Assembly: GCA_030601645.1 (NCBI GenBank)
Contig: JAUWBQ010000001.1
Coordinates: forward strand, 1 to 63,520
DNA: 63,520 nucleotides
Source: Candidatus Bathyarchaeota archaeon
GTDB lineage: Archaea; Thermoproteota; Bathyarchaeia; TCS64
Direction: 5' to 3'
Below the pieces are notes generated by a model. The model saw nothing but the letters and a program-made list of their open reading frames with translations. It made no database searches and was not told the DNA's origin. Both the position numbers and the translations under genes were made by a program. Below are positions 1-8,249 of the stretch, in pieces (the stretch's first letter is position 1; every line of letters begins with the position of its first letter).

Positions 1-2
1 GG

Positions 3-2921
3 GGGGCGATCCTCTGCATCGATCCCAATGGATTAAGGACCACTCAGAAAGGACCTATCTATTATCTTCTTGATTCCTGCATTATTCGTCCAGGCCTGAC
101 GGATAAATCCGGAGGCTTTGCAGCGACCATCAATGATAACAAAATACCAAAGCGTCCCTACGATATGACCCTTTTTGAGGCAGACACCATCTACATCCGA
201 GATAACGATGAATTCTGGATCGGAGTTCAACAGGGCACTGTCGGATCCGGAGGTCCCGTCCGAGATAACGAATCAGGCCGACAGAATAGCTGGGCTGCGG
301 GAACCGGCGGCCGGTATTGGTTCATGGGAGGATGGATCATCAAACGGTTTTACTCTTATGATGAAAAGACCCGTATCATCGCGAATCTCGAAGGTAAATG
401 CTATATGGACCTCTGGAAAGAAAATTTCTTCGGAACCGACGATATCCCTCGAGATTATACAGAGGATGCCGTCGATATCCTCCAGGTAGTCGTGGATATA
501 TTGCATGATATGAACGCGGCGCAGGATACAAACTGGGAGTTCAGAAGTCATCCCGATAATTTCCCAGGTTCCCCTCTGACGGCCAATGTCATCTCCACTG
601 ATGTAATTATACCTGTAGAGAATACGTCTCCCTTCTCGAACGGCGTTGCCTTCATCTGGGATAATGAAACCAAAACTGGAGAATCCGTAACAATAACAGA
701 TGTTGACCCCGCCACATTACAACTAACATTATCCGTCGGCCTCACCAATAATTTCTCCACCGGCGAAAATGCCTGGATAGTCATGTCCAGCGAATTGACA
801 GGAACCCTATTCCTTAAAAGTTTCAATAATAATGTAGACTTCTCGACACTGTCCGACCTCTGCGAACGTGCTGATCATGAATGGAAGATCGCGCCTTATC
901 CTGCAGGATCCACACCTGCAGGCCGCCGATGCCTTGAATTTTACCCCCGGAGCTCAGCCCCATTTGTCACAGGTAATGCACGGTATATCCGTTATAAGAC
1001 GAATATCCGGCAGCTTCCCTCTCTCATGGTAGGGGATACTACTAATCTCGTGACTAATGCACTGATCACAGGTAAACCGATAACTCTGCCTGAGGATACC
1101 TGGGAATGGATTAACACCGGGGTATGGCCTGATAGAGAATATCGACAGCGTTATTACAGTATTGCATCGATTCCTTCCCCTCCGAATTCTTATCTCAATC
1201 AAATTGCGGATACTACTCTTATCATTGATGATCAGATGAATCCCGCACTTAATATCCAAAACGATAGAATCGGATTATTTCAACTATATCTTTCATTCTA
1301 TGCAGCTGGCAGCGATTTTGGTGTAGCCACGTTAAATATGGATCTAAGAAAATGGAGACGGCTTAAATTCCATTTCAGACATGCCACTGCAGAAAGTGTA
1401 ACTATTCCCATCGAAGTAAAAGATTATACCGCCTTATCCGGGAAAACGATCCTTATCACCGCATCAGAAGTCAATGCCGCGGATGATGTTGTTCCTCGGA
1501 CCTATCCTTTAGTCGAAGGTGTCGATTGGATCGCCGAAGATAGCAATAATACAACAGCAGCTAATATCCAAGCTGCTATCGATGCCCTCGATTGGGTCTC
1601 TGCCTCAGCCTTAGGCGCAGTTATCACTGTAACCGGTAATGCACTCCCTGCCTCCCTCGGCTTTCTCTCCTATATCTCGTCTGATGCTGATGGCGCTGAT
1701 TTAGGTATTGATATCTCCGGAGTGAATATCTATCGAATCCAGCTCTGCACCGAAAATCCGGTTGCTGGGGCAGATGCATGGAACAAGACTTTCGTCTATA
1801 CTTTCGGGACCGGATCAAAACAGAGCAGCCTCCTCTTCAACGATCCTGTTACCTCAAACCATGATATTGTCGCAGGTAGAAATTGGAGTACTATCGATCT
1901 TCTCCTTCCTGATGTGAACGCGGATGGAACCATTGGCGATGGCACTGTCGGATCTCTAACTGACGACGAATATATGCACGGCTGGACACCTACATATGCT
2001 GGTATCGCATCCGTAGCGAATACTGCAGATCCCACCGACATCGATTTCCTAAGAATCTATGCTAATCTTCAAGAAAGTGCTCCTGGAATCTATCTGAAAG
2101 ACCTTAATGGAGTAACTCCGGATCCACGGCGGAGATTTACGCAAGAGCTGGTTCTAGGAGCAGGTGCAATTGCTGGAGATACTCTCATTAACATAGTGGA
2201 TCCCCAATACATCGCTGGTGACTATGCATCGGCAATAATGGGAATACCTGCTGAGGCTAGAATTTTTGGCCAACCTTATCCAAAATGGGTTATCTGGAAA
2301 AATGCGGCTACATGGGAAGAAGTTGAAATTGTGGCTATAGCCAATACCGATTCACTTTTCCCCGGTGGAAAAAATGTCCTGCTTAACGGCCCTCTTCAGA
2401 ACGCCTACGCTTTAAATGATAAATTCTATCTCCGTGGAGGATGGAACATTAGTTTCAGTCAACTCCATTTCGCTCTTGGTTCCATAAATAAAGAAGTTTC
2501 ATTACCTGCCAACCTAGCCAATCCCAAACGATTTCGACTCATAAGCTCAGATGACGCTGAATATCTAGTTGACATAGAAGGCCTAGCAGATCAAACCCTT
2601 CTCGATTCAAAGGCACTTCAAGCCCTCAAAATCACTGTAGATGGAGATCCCCGCCGCCGAATCGGCCTTAGAGTAAGACCCTACCTAGATCCTGCAAGAT
2701 TTAACGCCGGCCTACCAACCACTTTCCATGGAATCCAAACAGTTATAGACTCAGCGGAGTATCAAATTACCGGCGTCGACTTTTTCTCTACCCTAGTATT
2801 AGGCCCATTGGATAATCGAGTACGTGAACGGCTGCTGGCGATGATTGCTGGCCATCAGGAACTTAAATTAAGCCAGACGAGTTATGGTATCAGAGGCAGA
2901 AGGAAGTTTCAAGTTAAATGA
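3..2921 (+). CDS. Virion tail/baseplate-like protein, 5' end outside the window
   Basis: The frame is open from base 3 without a stop, so at least 972 residues of a longer protein are visible. The first internal ATG is at 165, but coding continues upstream of it. The order of segments resembles hub or adsorption proteins of tailed viruses. First comes a short domain ending near TRIIANLEGKCYMDLW. Then comes a segment like the 'de novo' peptide-binding fold (TLSDLCERADHEWKI, LEFYPR) followed by a 'TNLVTNALITGK' strand, then a long beta-rich region without cysteine clusters. No signal peptide or membrane span is seen. Its stop codon overlaps the next ATG (ATGA at 2918). The tail assignment is inference from architecture. 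It could also be another large structural beta protein. Confidence 0.6.
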   Translation, partial: GAILCIDPNGLRTTQKGPIYYLLDSCIIRPGLTDKSGGFAATINDNKIPKRPYDMTLFEADTIYIRDNDEFWIGVQQGTVGSGGPVRDNESGRQNSWAAGTGGRYWFMGGWIIKRFYSYDEKTRIIANLEGKCYMDLWKENFFGTDDIPRDYTEDAVDILQVVVDILHDMNAAQDTNWEFRSHPDNFPGSPLTANVISTDVIIPVENTSPFSNGVAFIWDNETKTGESVTITDVDPATLQLTLSVGLTNNFSTGENAWIVMSSELTGTLFLKSFNNNVDFSTLSDLCERADHEWKIAPYPAGSTPAGRRCLEFYPRSSAPFVTGNARYIRYKTNIRQLPSLMVGDTTNLVTNALITGKPITLPEDTWEWINTGVWPDREYRQRYYSIASIPSPPNSYLNQIADTTLIIDDQMNPALNIQNDRIGLFQLYLSFYAAGSDFGVATLNMDLRKWRRLKFHFRHATAESVTIPIEVKDYTALSGKTILITASEVNAADDVVPRTYPLVEGVDWIAEDSNNTTAANIQAAIDALDWVSASALGAVITVTGNALPASLGFLSYISSDADGADLGIDISGVNIYRIQLCTENPVAGADAWNKTFVYTFGTGSKQSSLLFNDPVTSNHDIVAGRNWSTIDLLLPDVNADGTIGDGTVGSLTDDEYMHGWTPTYAGIASVANTADPTDIDFLRIYANLQESAPGIYLKDLNGVTPDPRRRFTQELVLGAGAIAGDTLINIVDPQYIAGDYASAIMGIPAEARIFGQPYPKWVIWKNAATWEEVEIVAIANTDSLFPGGKNVLLNGPLQNAYALNDKFYLRGGWNISFSQLHFALGSINKEVSLPANLANPKRFRLISSDDAEYLVDIEGLADQTLLDSKALQALKITVDGDPRRRIGLRVRPYLDPARFNAGLPTTFHGIQTVIDSAEYQITGVDFFSTLVLGPLDNRVRERLLAMIAGHQELKLSQTSYGIRGRRKFQVK

Positions 2922-3094
2922 GCGAAGACATAAGCCCTCCTGAGGCCAAGCCTAAGGGAGAAGGGCTATTTACCGCGGATGACGTCGACACCAGGATGAA
3001 GTACAAATCCTCACAGCAAGGTCCAGGGAAAACTCCAAAAGTCAAAGTTGAAGTCAGGAAGAACCGGCAGAGAGAGATCAAACTTGGGCTTTAG
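2918..3094 (+). CDS. Small hydrophilic protein coupled to the tail gene
   Basis: A 58-residue frame starts at an ATG that overlaps the tail-gene stop (AAATGA), typical of translational coupling. It is proline- and lysine-rich (SPPEAKPKGEG near the start, KTPKVKVEVRKNRQ near the end), with no recognised domain. It ends at a TAG at 3092 while a second frame (+1) is already open, see the next entry. It may be the N-terminal part of a frameshift product. Confidence 0.55.
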   Translation: MSEDISPPEAKPKGEGLFTADDVDTRMKYKSSQQGPGKTPKVKVEVRKNRQREIKLGL

Positions 3095-3452
3095 CGTTGA
3101 CTCCGGCGTAAAATCGAATGTTCTTATCCCTGATTGGACGAATAAACCCCTCTGGGAGAAGAAGTTCAAAGCATGGAAATCTTTACTACAAAAGAACTGC
3201 CCTGCCAAAGCAGGGATGAGAGGAAACTTCTGTTCCTGGGGCGGTCATGCCTGTTATTATAATGCGTGCCCGCGCAGAATCTTTGAAGAGGTCGCCGTGG
3301 TTGCTGATGCTATTCCCCAGCCTGTGCCCTCTCCCCAGTTCGAAAAGCAGTTTAAGGAGACCATGAAGAAAATGAACCAAATGGAAACGACTTTGGGGAA
3401 TGCTATGAAAGAGATTGAAACTCTGAAAAAAGAGTTGGATAAACCAAGTTAA
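3048..3452 (+). CDS. Cys-rich protein with C-terminal coiled coil
   Basis: Up to 134 residues. No ATG is available near the 5' end; TTG at 3048 or 3078 are the only common starts, so the true start is uncertain. The middle has a compact Cys/His group (NCPAK, NFCSWGGHACYYNACP) that could bind zinc. The last 40 residues (FEKQFKETMKKMNQMETTL onward) are a heptad-like coiled coil. It overlaps the preceding 58-codon frame in the +1 frame, so ribosomal frameshifting, as in tail-chaperone pairs, is possible but unproven. Function unknown; by position a virion or tail-assembly accessory. Confidence 0.6.
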   Translation: MKSGRTGRERSNLGFSVDSGVKSNVLIPDWTNKPLWEKKFKAWKSLLQKNCPAKAGMRGNFCSWGGHACYYNACPRRIFEEVAVVADAIPQPVPSPQFEKQFKETMKKMNQMETTLGNAMKEIETLKKELDKPS

Positions 3453-3482
3453 TCTATTTAATTTTATACTTCTCTTTGAGTA

Positions 3483-3944
3483 TCAGTCAGTTCTTTCCAG
3501 GTAGACTTCGTTGTTTATGACTTGTGCCTTAATGGGTAGACCGATTCTTTCAATCAATCGATTCAATCGTTGCCTGACAATTGCTGCATCCTCATCTTTA
3601 CTCGGAGAAATAACTGAGAGTTGTTCACCGGATTCCATGAATTTATTGAGCACCTGTTCATATGGTGAAACCACTGTAAAGGAAGCTGGGATATTCACCT
3701 GCTCCTTCCCTCGGACTGTGAAGGAAGCCTTCATATCAGCGCTCTTCCGGCCCCTAGGGAGCCTTAGGGTGGCCAGGCGCTCTAAAAGTTCCATGTCCTC
3801 CCGCATCGCGGGGAAATCCAGTCTCTTCGCCCGAAGCCGGATCTGCCGGACCTGGGGGGACATGGCATTAGGCCTATCCCGTAAATAATCCTCAATAGCC
3901 ACCCGCTGCTCCTCATTCAATATGAAACTCCGAACCATGGTCAT
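3483..3944 (-). CDS. Conserved hypothetical protein, paralogue of the 33.2-kb gene
   Basis: 153 residues, basic and charged, no cysteines. The C-terminal third (YEQVLNKFMESGEQLSVIS, ending in NNEVYLER) matches the C-terminus of the protein at 32903-33241 (LLNAFINSPHNLV, ending in NDNVYLEKL), so the two share a domain of about 55 residues. It is transcribed away from the plus-strand cluster that starts near 4.2 kb. The start at 3944 is the first of two in-frame ATGs (MTMV). I do not recognise the family; a DNA-binding role is only a guess from its charge. Confidence 0.75.
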   Translation of the reverse strand: MTMVRSFILNEEQRVAIEDYLRDRPNAMSPQVRQIRLRAKRLDFPAMREDMELLERLATLRLPRGRKSADMKASFTVRGKEQVNIPASFTVVSPYEQVLNKFMESGEQLSVISPSKDEDAAIVRQRLNRLIERIGLPIKAQVINNEVYLERTD

Positions 3945-3955
3945 TCACGTATAGC

Positions 3956-4010
3956 TGGCCGTCACGAACTTATAACCCTACCGACATCGTTTCCGTGGCT
4001 GTCACGAACT
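3956..4010. repeat. 15-bp direct repeat in divergent promoter region
   Basis: TGGCCGTCACGAACT at 3956-3970 recurs as TGGCTGTCACGAACT at 3996-4010, 40 bp apart (about four helical turns), between the divergent genes at 3944 and 4196. Spacing and place suit a pair of regulator sites. It is also compatible with a small duplication. Confidence 0.5.
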
Positions 4011-4146
4011 ATCCCAAAGTCGTCCCGGAGGTCTTAAATTTAGTTAGCTCCTACCTCCATCGGGAGACATCAACCAAGCCTCCCATCCCGGGATGGATGC
4101 AACTGGACGGGCCGATGAAGCTATCCTCTTCGGCTGAGGCCCCAAT

Positions 4147-4170
4147 CTTGCCCATGGGCAAGTTTTATAG
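4147..4170 (+). promoter_or_regulatory. 16-bp palindromic operator plus TATA box
   Basis: The perfect palindrome CTTGCCCATGGGCAAG (4147-4162) is followed at once by TTTTATAG (4163-4170). The TATA centre is about 29 bases before the ATG at 4196, which implies a leaderless or near-leaderless transcript for the plus-strand cluster. The palindrome sits where the BRE and upstream promoter face lie, so a bound dimer would block or recruit TFB/TBP. The same palindrome occurs near 39.06, 52.52 and, with one change, 56.63 kb. Confidence 0.7.
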
Positions 4171-4195
4171 ACTTTCCTCTATAGTATTATGTGAA

Positions 4196-4510
4196 ATGAC
4201 TTTAATCGAGAATAATGTCCCACTGGTAACCTTTAAATCTCATACCATAGACGGCTATGAACTATCGGCTGATTCAATGAAAACACTGATCCGAGAAGCC
4301 AGTACAGGTTCTCTTCCCGTGGTCTTCAGAGTTGGAGCTATAGATTACCGGATAGGCACAATCAGCACAATCAGAATCGGACGCGATGAAGCCTTCGCAG
4401 ATATTAGACTATCTCTGAAAGGCGAATTCGAGTTCAAACCTATCTATGACGATGAGAAAAAGGTAATTGGTGTTAAAGCCTCAAAATTTGTCTATAAGAA
4501 GGTACATTGA
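4196..4510 (+). CDS. Hypothetical protein, first gene of plus-strand cluster
   Basis: The frame is open from a GTG at 3995. I place the start at ATG 4196 because an operator palindrome and TATA box lie inside the upstream part of the frame and point to transcription from about 4193. This gives 104 residues, beginning MTLIENNVPLV. The protein looks like a small alpha/beta domain with beta strands at its end (FADIRLSLKGEFEFKPI). Its stop overlaps the next ATG (TGATG). No family recognised. If the longer start is real the protein has 171 residues. Confidence 0.65.
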   Translation: MTLIENNVPLVTFKSHTIDGYELSADSMKTLIREASTGSLPVVFRVGAIDYRIGTISTIRIGRDEAFADIRLSLKGEFEFKPIYDDEKKVIGVKASKFVYKKVH

Positions 4511-5100
4511 TGACCCACCTCAAAGATCTTTTTTTTATCGATCTTACTGAGGAGGAATATCACAAGATCCTGCGCTATGTTGATACCTATCTTCCATGGG
4601 ACTGGATGTTGAAACATGACTCAGGCGAGCTTGATATCCCTAAGAATAAGTTAAATCCAAATACTAAAGGCATCCTAGGAGAATGTGCCCTCGGAAAATA
4701 CGAAGGGAAACCCGTAGAACAGATTCTAAAGGAAAGGCCTATCAGGGAAAGTGACACGGGATGGGATATCGTTATTGGAGATCTCAAATACGATATCAAA
4801 ACCCTTCAGACAATAAGGCGTCCTGATCTACATTTCAGATATAATGTTCTGAAGTCTACAATGGATAAGCACAAAGCAAATGATGGATACATCTGGATCT
4901 CAATGGTCGTATATGTGGGCCGGACCGTGCCATTCTACTGGCTCGTCGCCGGATGGATGCTTAAAGATGAATTCCTCGAGAAAGCTATCTTCCATGAAGT
5001 AGGCGAACTATCTATGACCGGAAATCAATTCATCTACGAAGTTCCCACCTATGATATAGGGATCAAGGAGCTTCACCCCTTCAAGGCGATCCCCCGATGA
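4510..5100 (+). CDS. PD-(D/E)XK-like nuclease
   Basis: 196 residues. The fold signature is visible: a glutamate in a 'KGILGECALGKY' helix (about residue 58), then DTGWDIVIG (about 82-90), then a beta strand with YDIKT (D95, K97). The order E, then D, then D-x-K is that of PD-(D/E)XK nucleases such as restriction or repair endonucleases. It overlaps both neighbours by 1-4 bases and so is in one transcription unit with the methyltransferase downstream. A restriction-like pairing is possible, but that methyltransferase does not look like a DNA methylase. Exact substrate unknown. Confidence 0.7.
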   Translation: MTHLKDLFFIDLTEEEYHKILRYVDTYLPWDWMLKHDSGELDIPKNKLNPNTKGILGECALGKYEGKPVEQILKERPIRESDTGWDIVIGDLKYDIKTLQTIRRPDLHFRYNVLKSTMDKHKANDGYIWISMVVYVGRTVPFYWLVAGWMLKDEFLEKAIFHEVGELSMTGNQFIYEVPTYDIGIKELHPFKAIPR

Positions 5101-5669
5101 GCACCCCCAAAATTTACGATAAAATATTCTCAGAAGTTCCGCATTATCAGGGCCCTCCAGAAGACTCGCCTTATTATATTCTTTGGCGAGATATCCTCGG
5201 GAAATTGATCAAGAGAAAACACCGAATTCTAGATGTAGGATGTGGCCCCGGACAGTTCGCTGAACTCTGCGTAGCTGCTGGCCATGAATATATAGGACTG
5301 GATTGGTCTTCCAAGGCGATAGAACTCGCGGAGAGAAGGAATCCCAATATCGCGTTCTATAATGTGGATATCGAAAAGAACCCCGAAATCCTCAAAACCT
5401 TCTCCTATGATCTTATCACCTTCATCGAGTTCATGGAGCATGTAGAATTAGACCGTGAGATCCTCAACTCCGTTCCTCCACACAAACAAGTAATTCTCAG
5501 TGTACCCAATTACCCGGCATTCACGCATTTTCGTAAATTCAGATCAGTTGAACATGCGGCACAGAGATACCGCCCATTCCTTAATCTAACAAATACAATG
5601 CTTTTTGTCGGGGTATCTTCCCGAGGGGAAAGGGATTTAATATTCGTGTTGAAAGGAACACGACGTTAG
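5097..5669 (+). CDS. Class I SAM-dependent methyltransferase
   Basis: 190 residues. Motif I is clear (ILDVGCGPGQF, about 44-54), the acidic motif II residue is in YIGLDWSSKAI, and motif IV is in FSYDLITFIEFMEH. The domain resembles the small-molecule or biotin/ubiquinone-type methyltransferase superfamily. No DNA-methylase NPPY is present. The ATG overlaps the stop of the nuclease gene. It is one of four such methyltransferase domains in the window. The acceptor substrate cannot be read from the sequence. Confidence 0.85.
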   Translation: MSTPKIYDKIFSEVPHYQGPPEDSPYYILWRDILGKLIKRKHRILDVGCGPGQFAELCVAAGHEYIGLDWSSKAIELAERRNPNIAFYNVDIEKNPEILKTFSYDLITFIEFMEHVELDREILNSVPPHKQVILSVPNYPAFTHFRKFRSVEHAAQRYRPFLNLTNTMLFVGVSSRGERDLIFVLKGTRR

Positions 5670-5724
5670 TGGAAGGGGAGGCCCGGGTCCTTGTCGAAGG
5701 TTCAAATCCTTCCCCATTCCACCA
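5670..5724 (+). ncRNA. tRNA-like minihelix with encoded CCA
   Basis: Starting directly after the methyltransferase stop, TGGAAGGGG (5670-5678) pairs with CCCATTCCA (5713-5721) over nine positions with one mismatch. Inside, GAAGG/CCTTC encloses the exact T-loop TTCAAAT (5696-5712). The 3' end is A-CCA as in a mature tRNA. Only 17 bases stand where the D and anticodon arms would be, so this is not a normal tRNA. It is an acceptor plus T-arm minihelix, either a degraded tRNA, a tRNA mimic or an attachment-site remnant. Confidence 0.6.
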
Positions 5725-5981
5725 TTCAAAAACAGGGGATAGCTGCCACATGAAAAAACGGAGATCTCTCCCGCCTACCGAAAGATTCATGCGGTAATCA
5801 TGACTCTTGGAATGCCAACCAAGAAGGCGGTGATCCCTCAGCGAGAGGAACTACATCATTTGCATAAGGGAATCAGCCAGGCGGTATGTCTCTTTACGCG
5901 CCTGTTCGCCTCTATCTGCTCATCGGAATAACCACCGAATCTCAACATAGAGGCCATCTCCGTGTACCCGACTAAATATCG
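5725..5981. other. Convergent intergenic region
   Basis: Region between the plus-strand methyltransferase cluster and the minus-strand gene ending at 5982. Apart from a possible 43-codon frame (next entry), no conserved structure, repeat or strong terminator is evident. Confidence 0.4.
5800..5931 (+). CDS. Possible small protein
   Basis: A 43-residue frame (starts MTLGMPTKKAVI) is preceded by a 15-codon frame at 5750. No convincing ribosome binding site is seen, and the composition is only weakly protein-like. Reported because it is the only frame in an otherwise empty convergent region. Confidence 0.25.
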   Translation: MTLGMPTKKAVIPQREELHHLHKGISQAVCLFTRLFASICSSE

Positions 5982-7328
5982 TCATACTATATCTGGCTTT
6001 CGCTTGAAGATGTATAGCGTGTTCCCAACCCAATGTGGCTGGGGTGATCCTGGAACTTTTCTGAGAGTTAGGAGTTCTTTTAATAGATGGCTGGGTTGTT
6101 CAATCAATTCTATGCTAACGAGCTCGAATCCCATTTCACTAAAGAGAGGCAAATATTTCCCCATTGGATGATACATCTGATATTTCCCATCAGTTATTTC
6201 AGGATGAAAAGGATTGGTACTCCAGGTATAGATAAAAATCCTCTTCGATGCATATCTGCAAAGATTATGCAAAATTTTCTTGACATTTCTGGGATCCATA
6301 ATATGAAAAATTAACTCAAAACAGAACACATTTTCCCGTTTGAGTTCGGAAATAAAGACCTCAGCAGGTGCACATATAAACCTCCAATGGGGCCGACGAT
6401 CCCTGTTCTCTTGGCAGATCTGTTTAGCGATATCTATTCCAATGTAATCCTGACAATCACGCTCGCCCCATCTTTTGAGATCCCCACATCCAACATCTAT
6501 TATGTGATTGATTTCAGGGAGTTCGCTTTCGATGGCAAACCATAATAATCCAATTCTTTCAGAAACTTCACCAGGAGGTCTGCCGCTTGGGAGTCCTTGT
6601 GCATAGCGACTATCCCAGTATCCTTTTTCTTTCTCTATTGCAGTTATCTGACGTATTCTAAGATTATCTTTTTTCACATTCCCTATAAGAATATGATTTT
6701 GATATGAAACAAAATCAAAACCATCCTTCATATTTCGACGTAATTTAGCGAGATCGTGCCATGTAGTTATAACCCCTTTTCCTGTGAGGTAAGGTTTACT
6801 TATTTCCACATATTTATCCGAAGCCTTTTGTTTGAAATCGGCAATGGGCCAGATATCCCAGAAAATCCAATCGAACTTACCGTGATTTCTGATCTCAACC
6901 TCTGCATCACCTTGAACTACTCGCCAATTGAAATCGGGATAATATTCTGAAAACCACCAGCGGAGCCGAGGTTCTATTACTTTGATCACATATGGATTAA
7001 TTTCGGCGACAATCACTTCTCGAGCTTTTCTTGCACGTGCGAGATACAGCAAAATTAAGCCTAATCCAAGGCCCCCGACGAATATCCGGGCATTATCAGG
7101 ACAAACTGTAATGGCGTTTCTCATATCCATATGTTCCCCTCGATGTGTTGTCATCCATATTATTTGATCGAGAGCTAAGTAGGCGCAATGCCCATCCTCG
7201 GGATTAACGGGATCATCATCGATGTGAAGTATCAATTCCTTCTGGCCATGAACGGTCTTAGGATAATCCTCCGGTTTATACTTACCATATGTGAGCATCA
7301 GCAACTCTTCTTTCCCGTTAATTTTCAT
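5982..7328 (-). CDS. Protein with two methyltransferase domains
   Basis: 448 residues. The N-terminal half has a spermidine-synthase-like Rossmann fold (VGGLGLGLILLYLA near 77-90, then an acidic strand EVIVAEINPYV, then FDWIFWDIWP). The C-terminal half carries a second class I domain (HIIDVGCGDLKRW near 275, then YIGIDIAK and an HIMDP loop). Two full SAM folds in tandem are uncommon. The gene overlaps the start of its upstream neighbour by four bases (ATGA type), so it is cotranscribed with the sulfatase-fold gene. Substrates unknown; glycan or small-molecule modification is plausible from the neighbourhood. Confidence 0.8.
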   Translation of the reverse strand: MKINGKEELLMLTYGKYKPEDYPKTVHGQKELILHIDDDPVNPEDGHCAYLALDQIIWMTTHRGEHMDMRNAITVCPDNARIFVGGLGLGLILLYLARARKAREVIVAEINPYVIKVIEPRLRWWFSEYYPDFNWRVVQGDAEVEIRNHGKFDWIFWDIWPIADFKQKASDKYVEISKPYLTGKGVITTWHDLAKLRRNMKDGFDFVSYQNHILIGNVKKDNLRIRQITAIEKEKGYWDSRYAQGLPSGRPPGEVSERIGLLWFAIESELPEINHIIDVGCGDLKRWGERDCQDYIGIDIAKQICQENRDRRPHWRFICAPAEVFISELKRENVFCFELIFHIMDPRNVKKILHNLCRYASKRIFIYTWSTNPFHPEITDGKYQMYHPMGKYLPLFSEMGFELVSIELIEQPSHLLKELLTLRKVPGSPQPHWVGNTLYIFKRKPDIV

Positions 7329-8188
7329 TTTTCATCCTCTTTGGTGAGAACTTTAAACCTAGCCCAATCATCTATCCGCCCTCTCATAAAGGGGATAGCG
7401 AACAGTTTCTCACCGAATTGAAGCGTCGGCATGAAACTGTTATGTCCCCATCCCGTCCCCCCGAAATTCTCTCCATGGTCGCTCGTAAAGATAAACTCGG
7501 TGGGTCTCCCCGTTCTAGAGAAGATGTTGATGAAATTGGGGAAAATATTATCTATGAATGTCGCGGCCCGAACCTGACGTTCATAGCCCTTTTCAGGCTT
7601 GCTGGGGATAATAAGGTGAACCTTCCCCTCTCCATCATGATAAGGGGAATGAGTATCAAGAAGCAGAATCACGGCGAAAATAGGTTGCTCCTTATTCAAC
7701 TTCACGATAAGATCGAGATCTCTAATTATCTGCGGAGTGGCCACATCCATCTCTTGATACTCATCAGCCCCCCAATGATTGAAATATTTTTGATAGATAC
7801 CGTCCAATTCCTGATTCATCCGTATCGGAATCGGATTGGCACTCATCCATATCGTAAAGTACCCCTGGCTTTTGAAATATTTAGGCATCCATCTCCGGAA
7901 GGGATAAAATATCGTTTGCTCCCCTTGAAGATGAGGTTTACCCCCGATGAAGAGCCCCTCACCTATCCCGATTGGAGGATAATTCATGAGATATCCATGC
8001 ATCGCCGGACCGGTGCTATTCCCGATGGAATAGGCTTTTCGAGCTTTACCCAGCTTCAATATGTTAATCGGATTCGAGCTGATGAAGACATCCCATCTCA
8101 AGCTGTCCGCTATCACACAGCAGATATTCGGCTTTACAGCTTCAGATCCTTCAACCTCCTCAAAACTCACCATAATTAAATCCAGCAA
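7325..8188 (-). CDS. Sulfatase / alkaline-phosphatase superfamily protein
   Basis: 287 residues. Metal-ligand motifs of the alkaline phosphatase fold appear in order: CCVIADSLRWD (first Asp), LLLDTHSPYH, and the diagnostic TSDHGENFG. No signal peptide or membrane segment is seen, so it is probably cytoplasmic, unlike lipoteichoic-type synthases. The position usually occupied by the catalytic Cys/Ser or Thr lies around NSTGPAMHGY. It could hydrolyse or transfer sulfate or phosphate esters. Together with the sulfotransferase at 25.7 kb it suggests sulfated surface glycans. Confidence 0.8.
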   Translation of the reverse strand: MLDLIMVSFEEVEGSEAVKPNICCVIADSLRWDVFISSNPINILKLGKARKAYSIGNSTGPAMHGYLMNYPPIGIGEGLFIGGKPHLQGEQTIFYPFRRWMPKYFKSQGYFTIWMSANPIPIRMNQELDGIYQKYFNHWGADEYQEMDVATPQIIRDLDLIVKLNKEQPIFAVILLLDTHSPYHDGEGKVHLIIPSKPEKGYERQVRAATFIDNIFPNFINIFSRTGRPTEFIFTSDHGENFGGTGWGHNSFMPTLQFGEKLFAIPFMRGRIDDWARFKVLTKEDEK

Positions 8189-8199
8189 TATAGAACATT

Positions 8200-8249
8200 C
8201 TCTATAGAGTAAAAGACTTTTTAGGTCAAAGTGTGTAGTCGACTACACA
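8200..8249 (+). promoter_or_regulatory. Promoter with 18-bp perfect palindrome
   Basis: CTCTATAGAG (8200-8209) provides a symmetric TATA box. The perfect palindrome TGTGTAGTCGACTACACA lies at 8232-8249, exactly where transcription would start, and its last base is the A of the ATG at 8249. A dimeric repressor here could shut off the ORF. A half-site (GACTACAC) recurs just after the gene near 8576. Confidence 0.6.

Noticed and set aside
3995..4195. Longer start (GTG 3995) for the first plus-strand gene
   Set aside because: The operator palindrome and TATA box lie inside this part, so a start at 4196 is more likely, though the frame is open.
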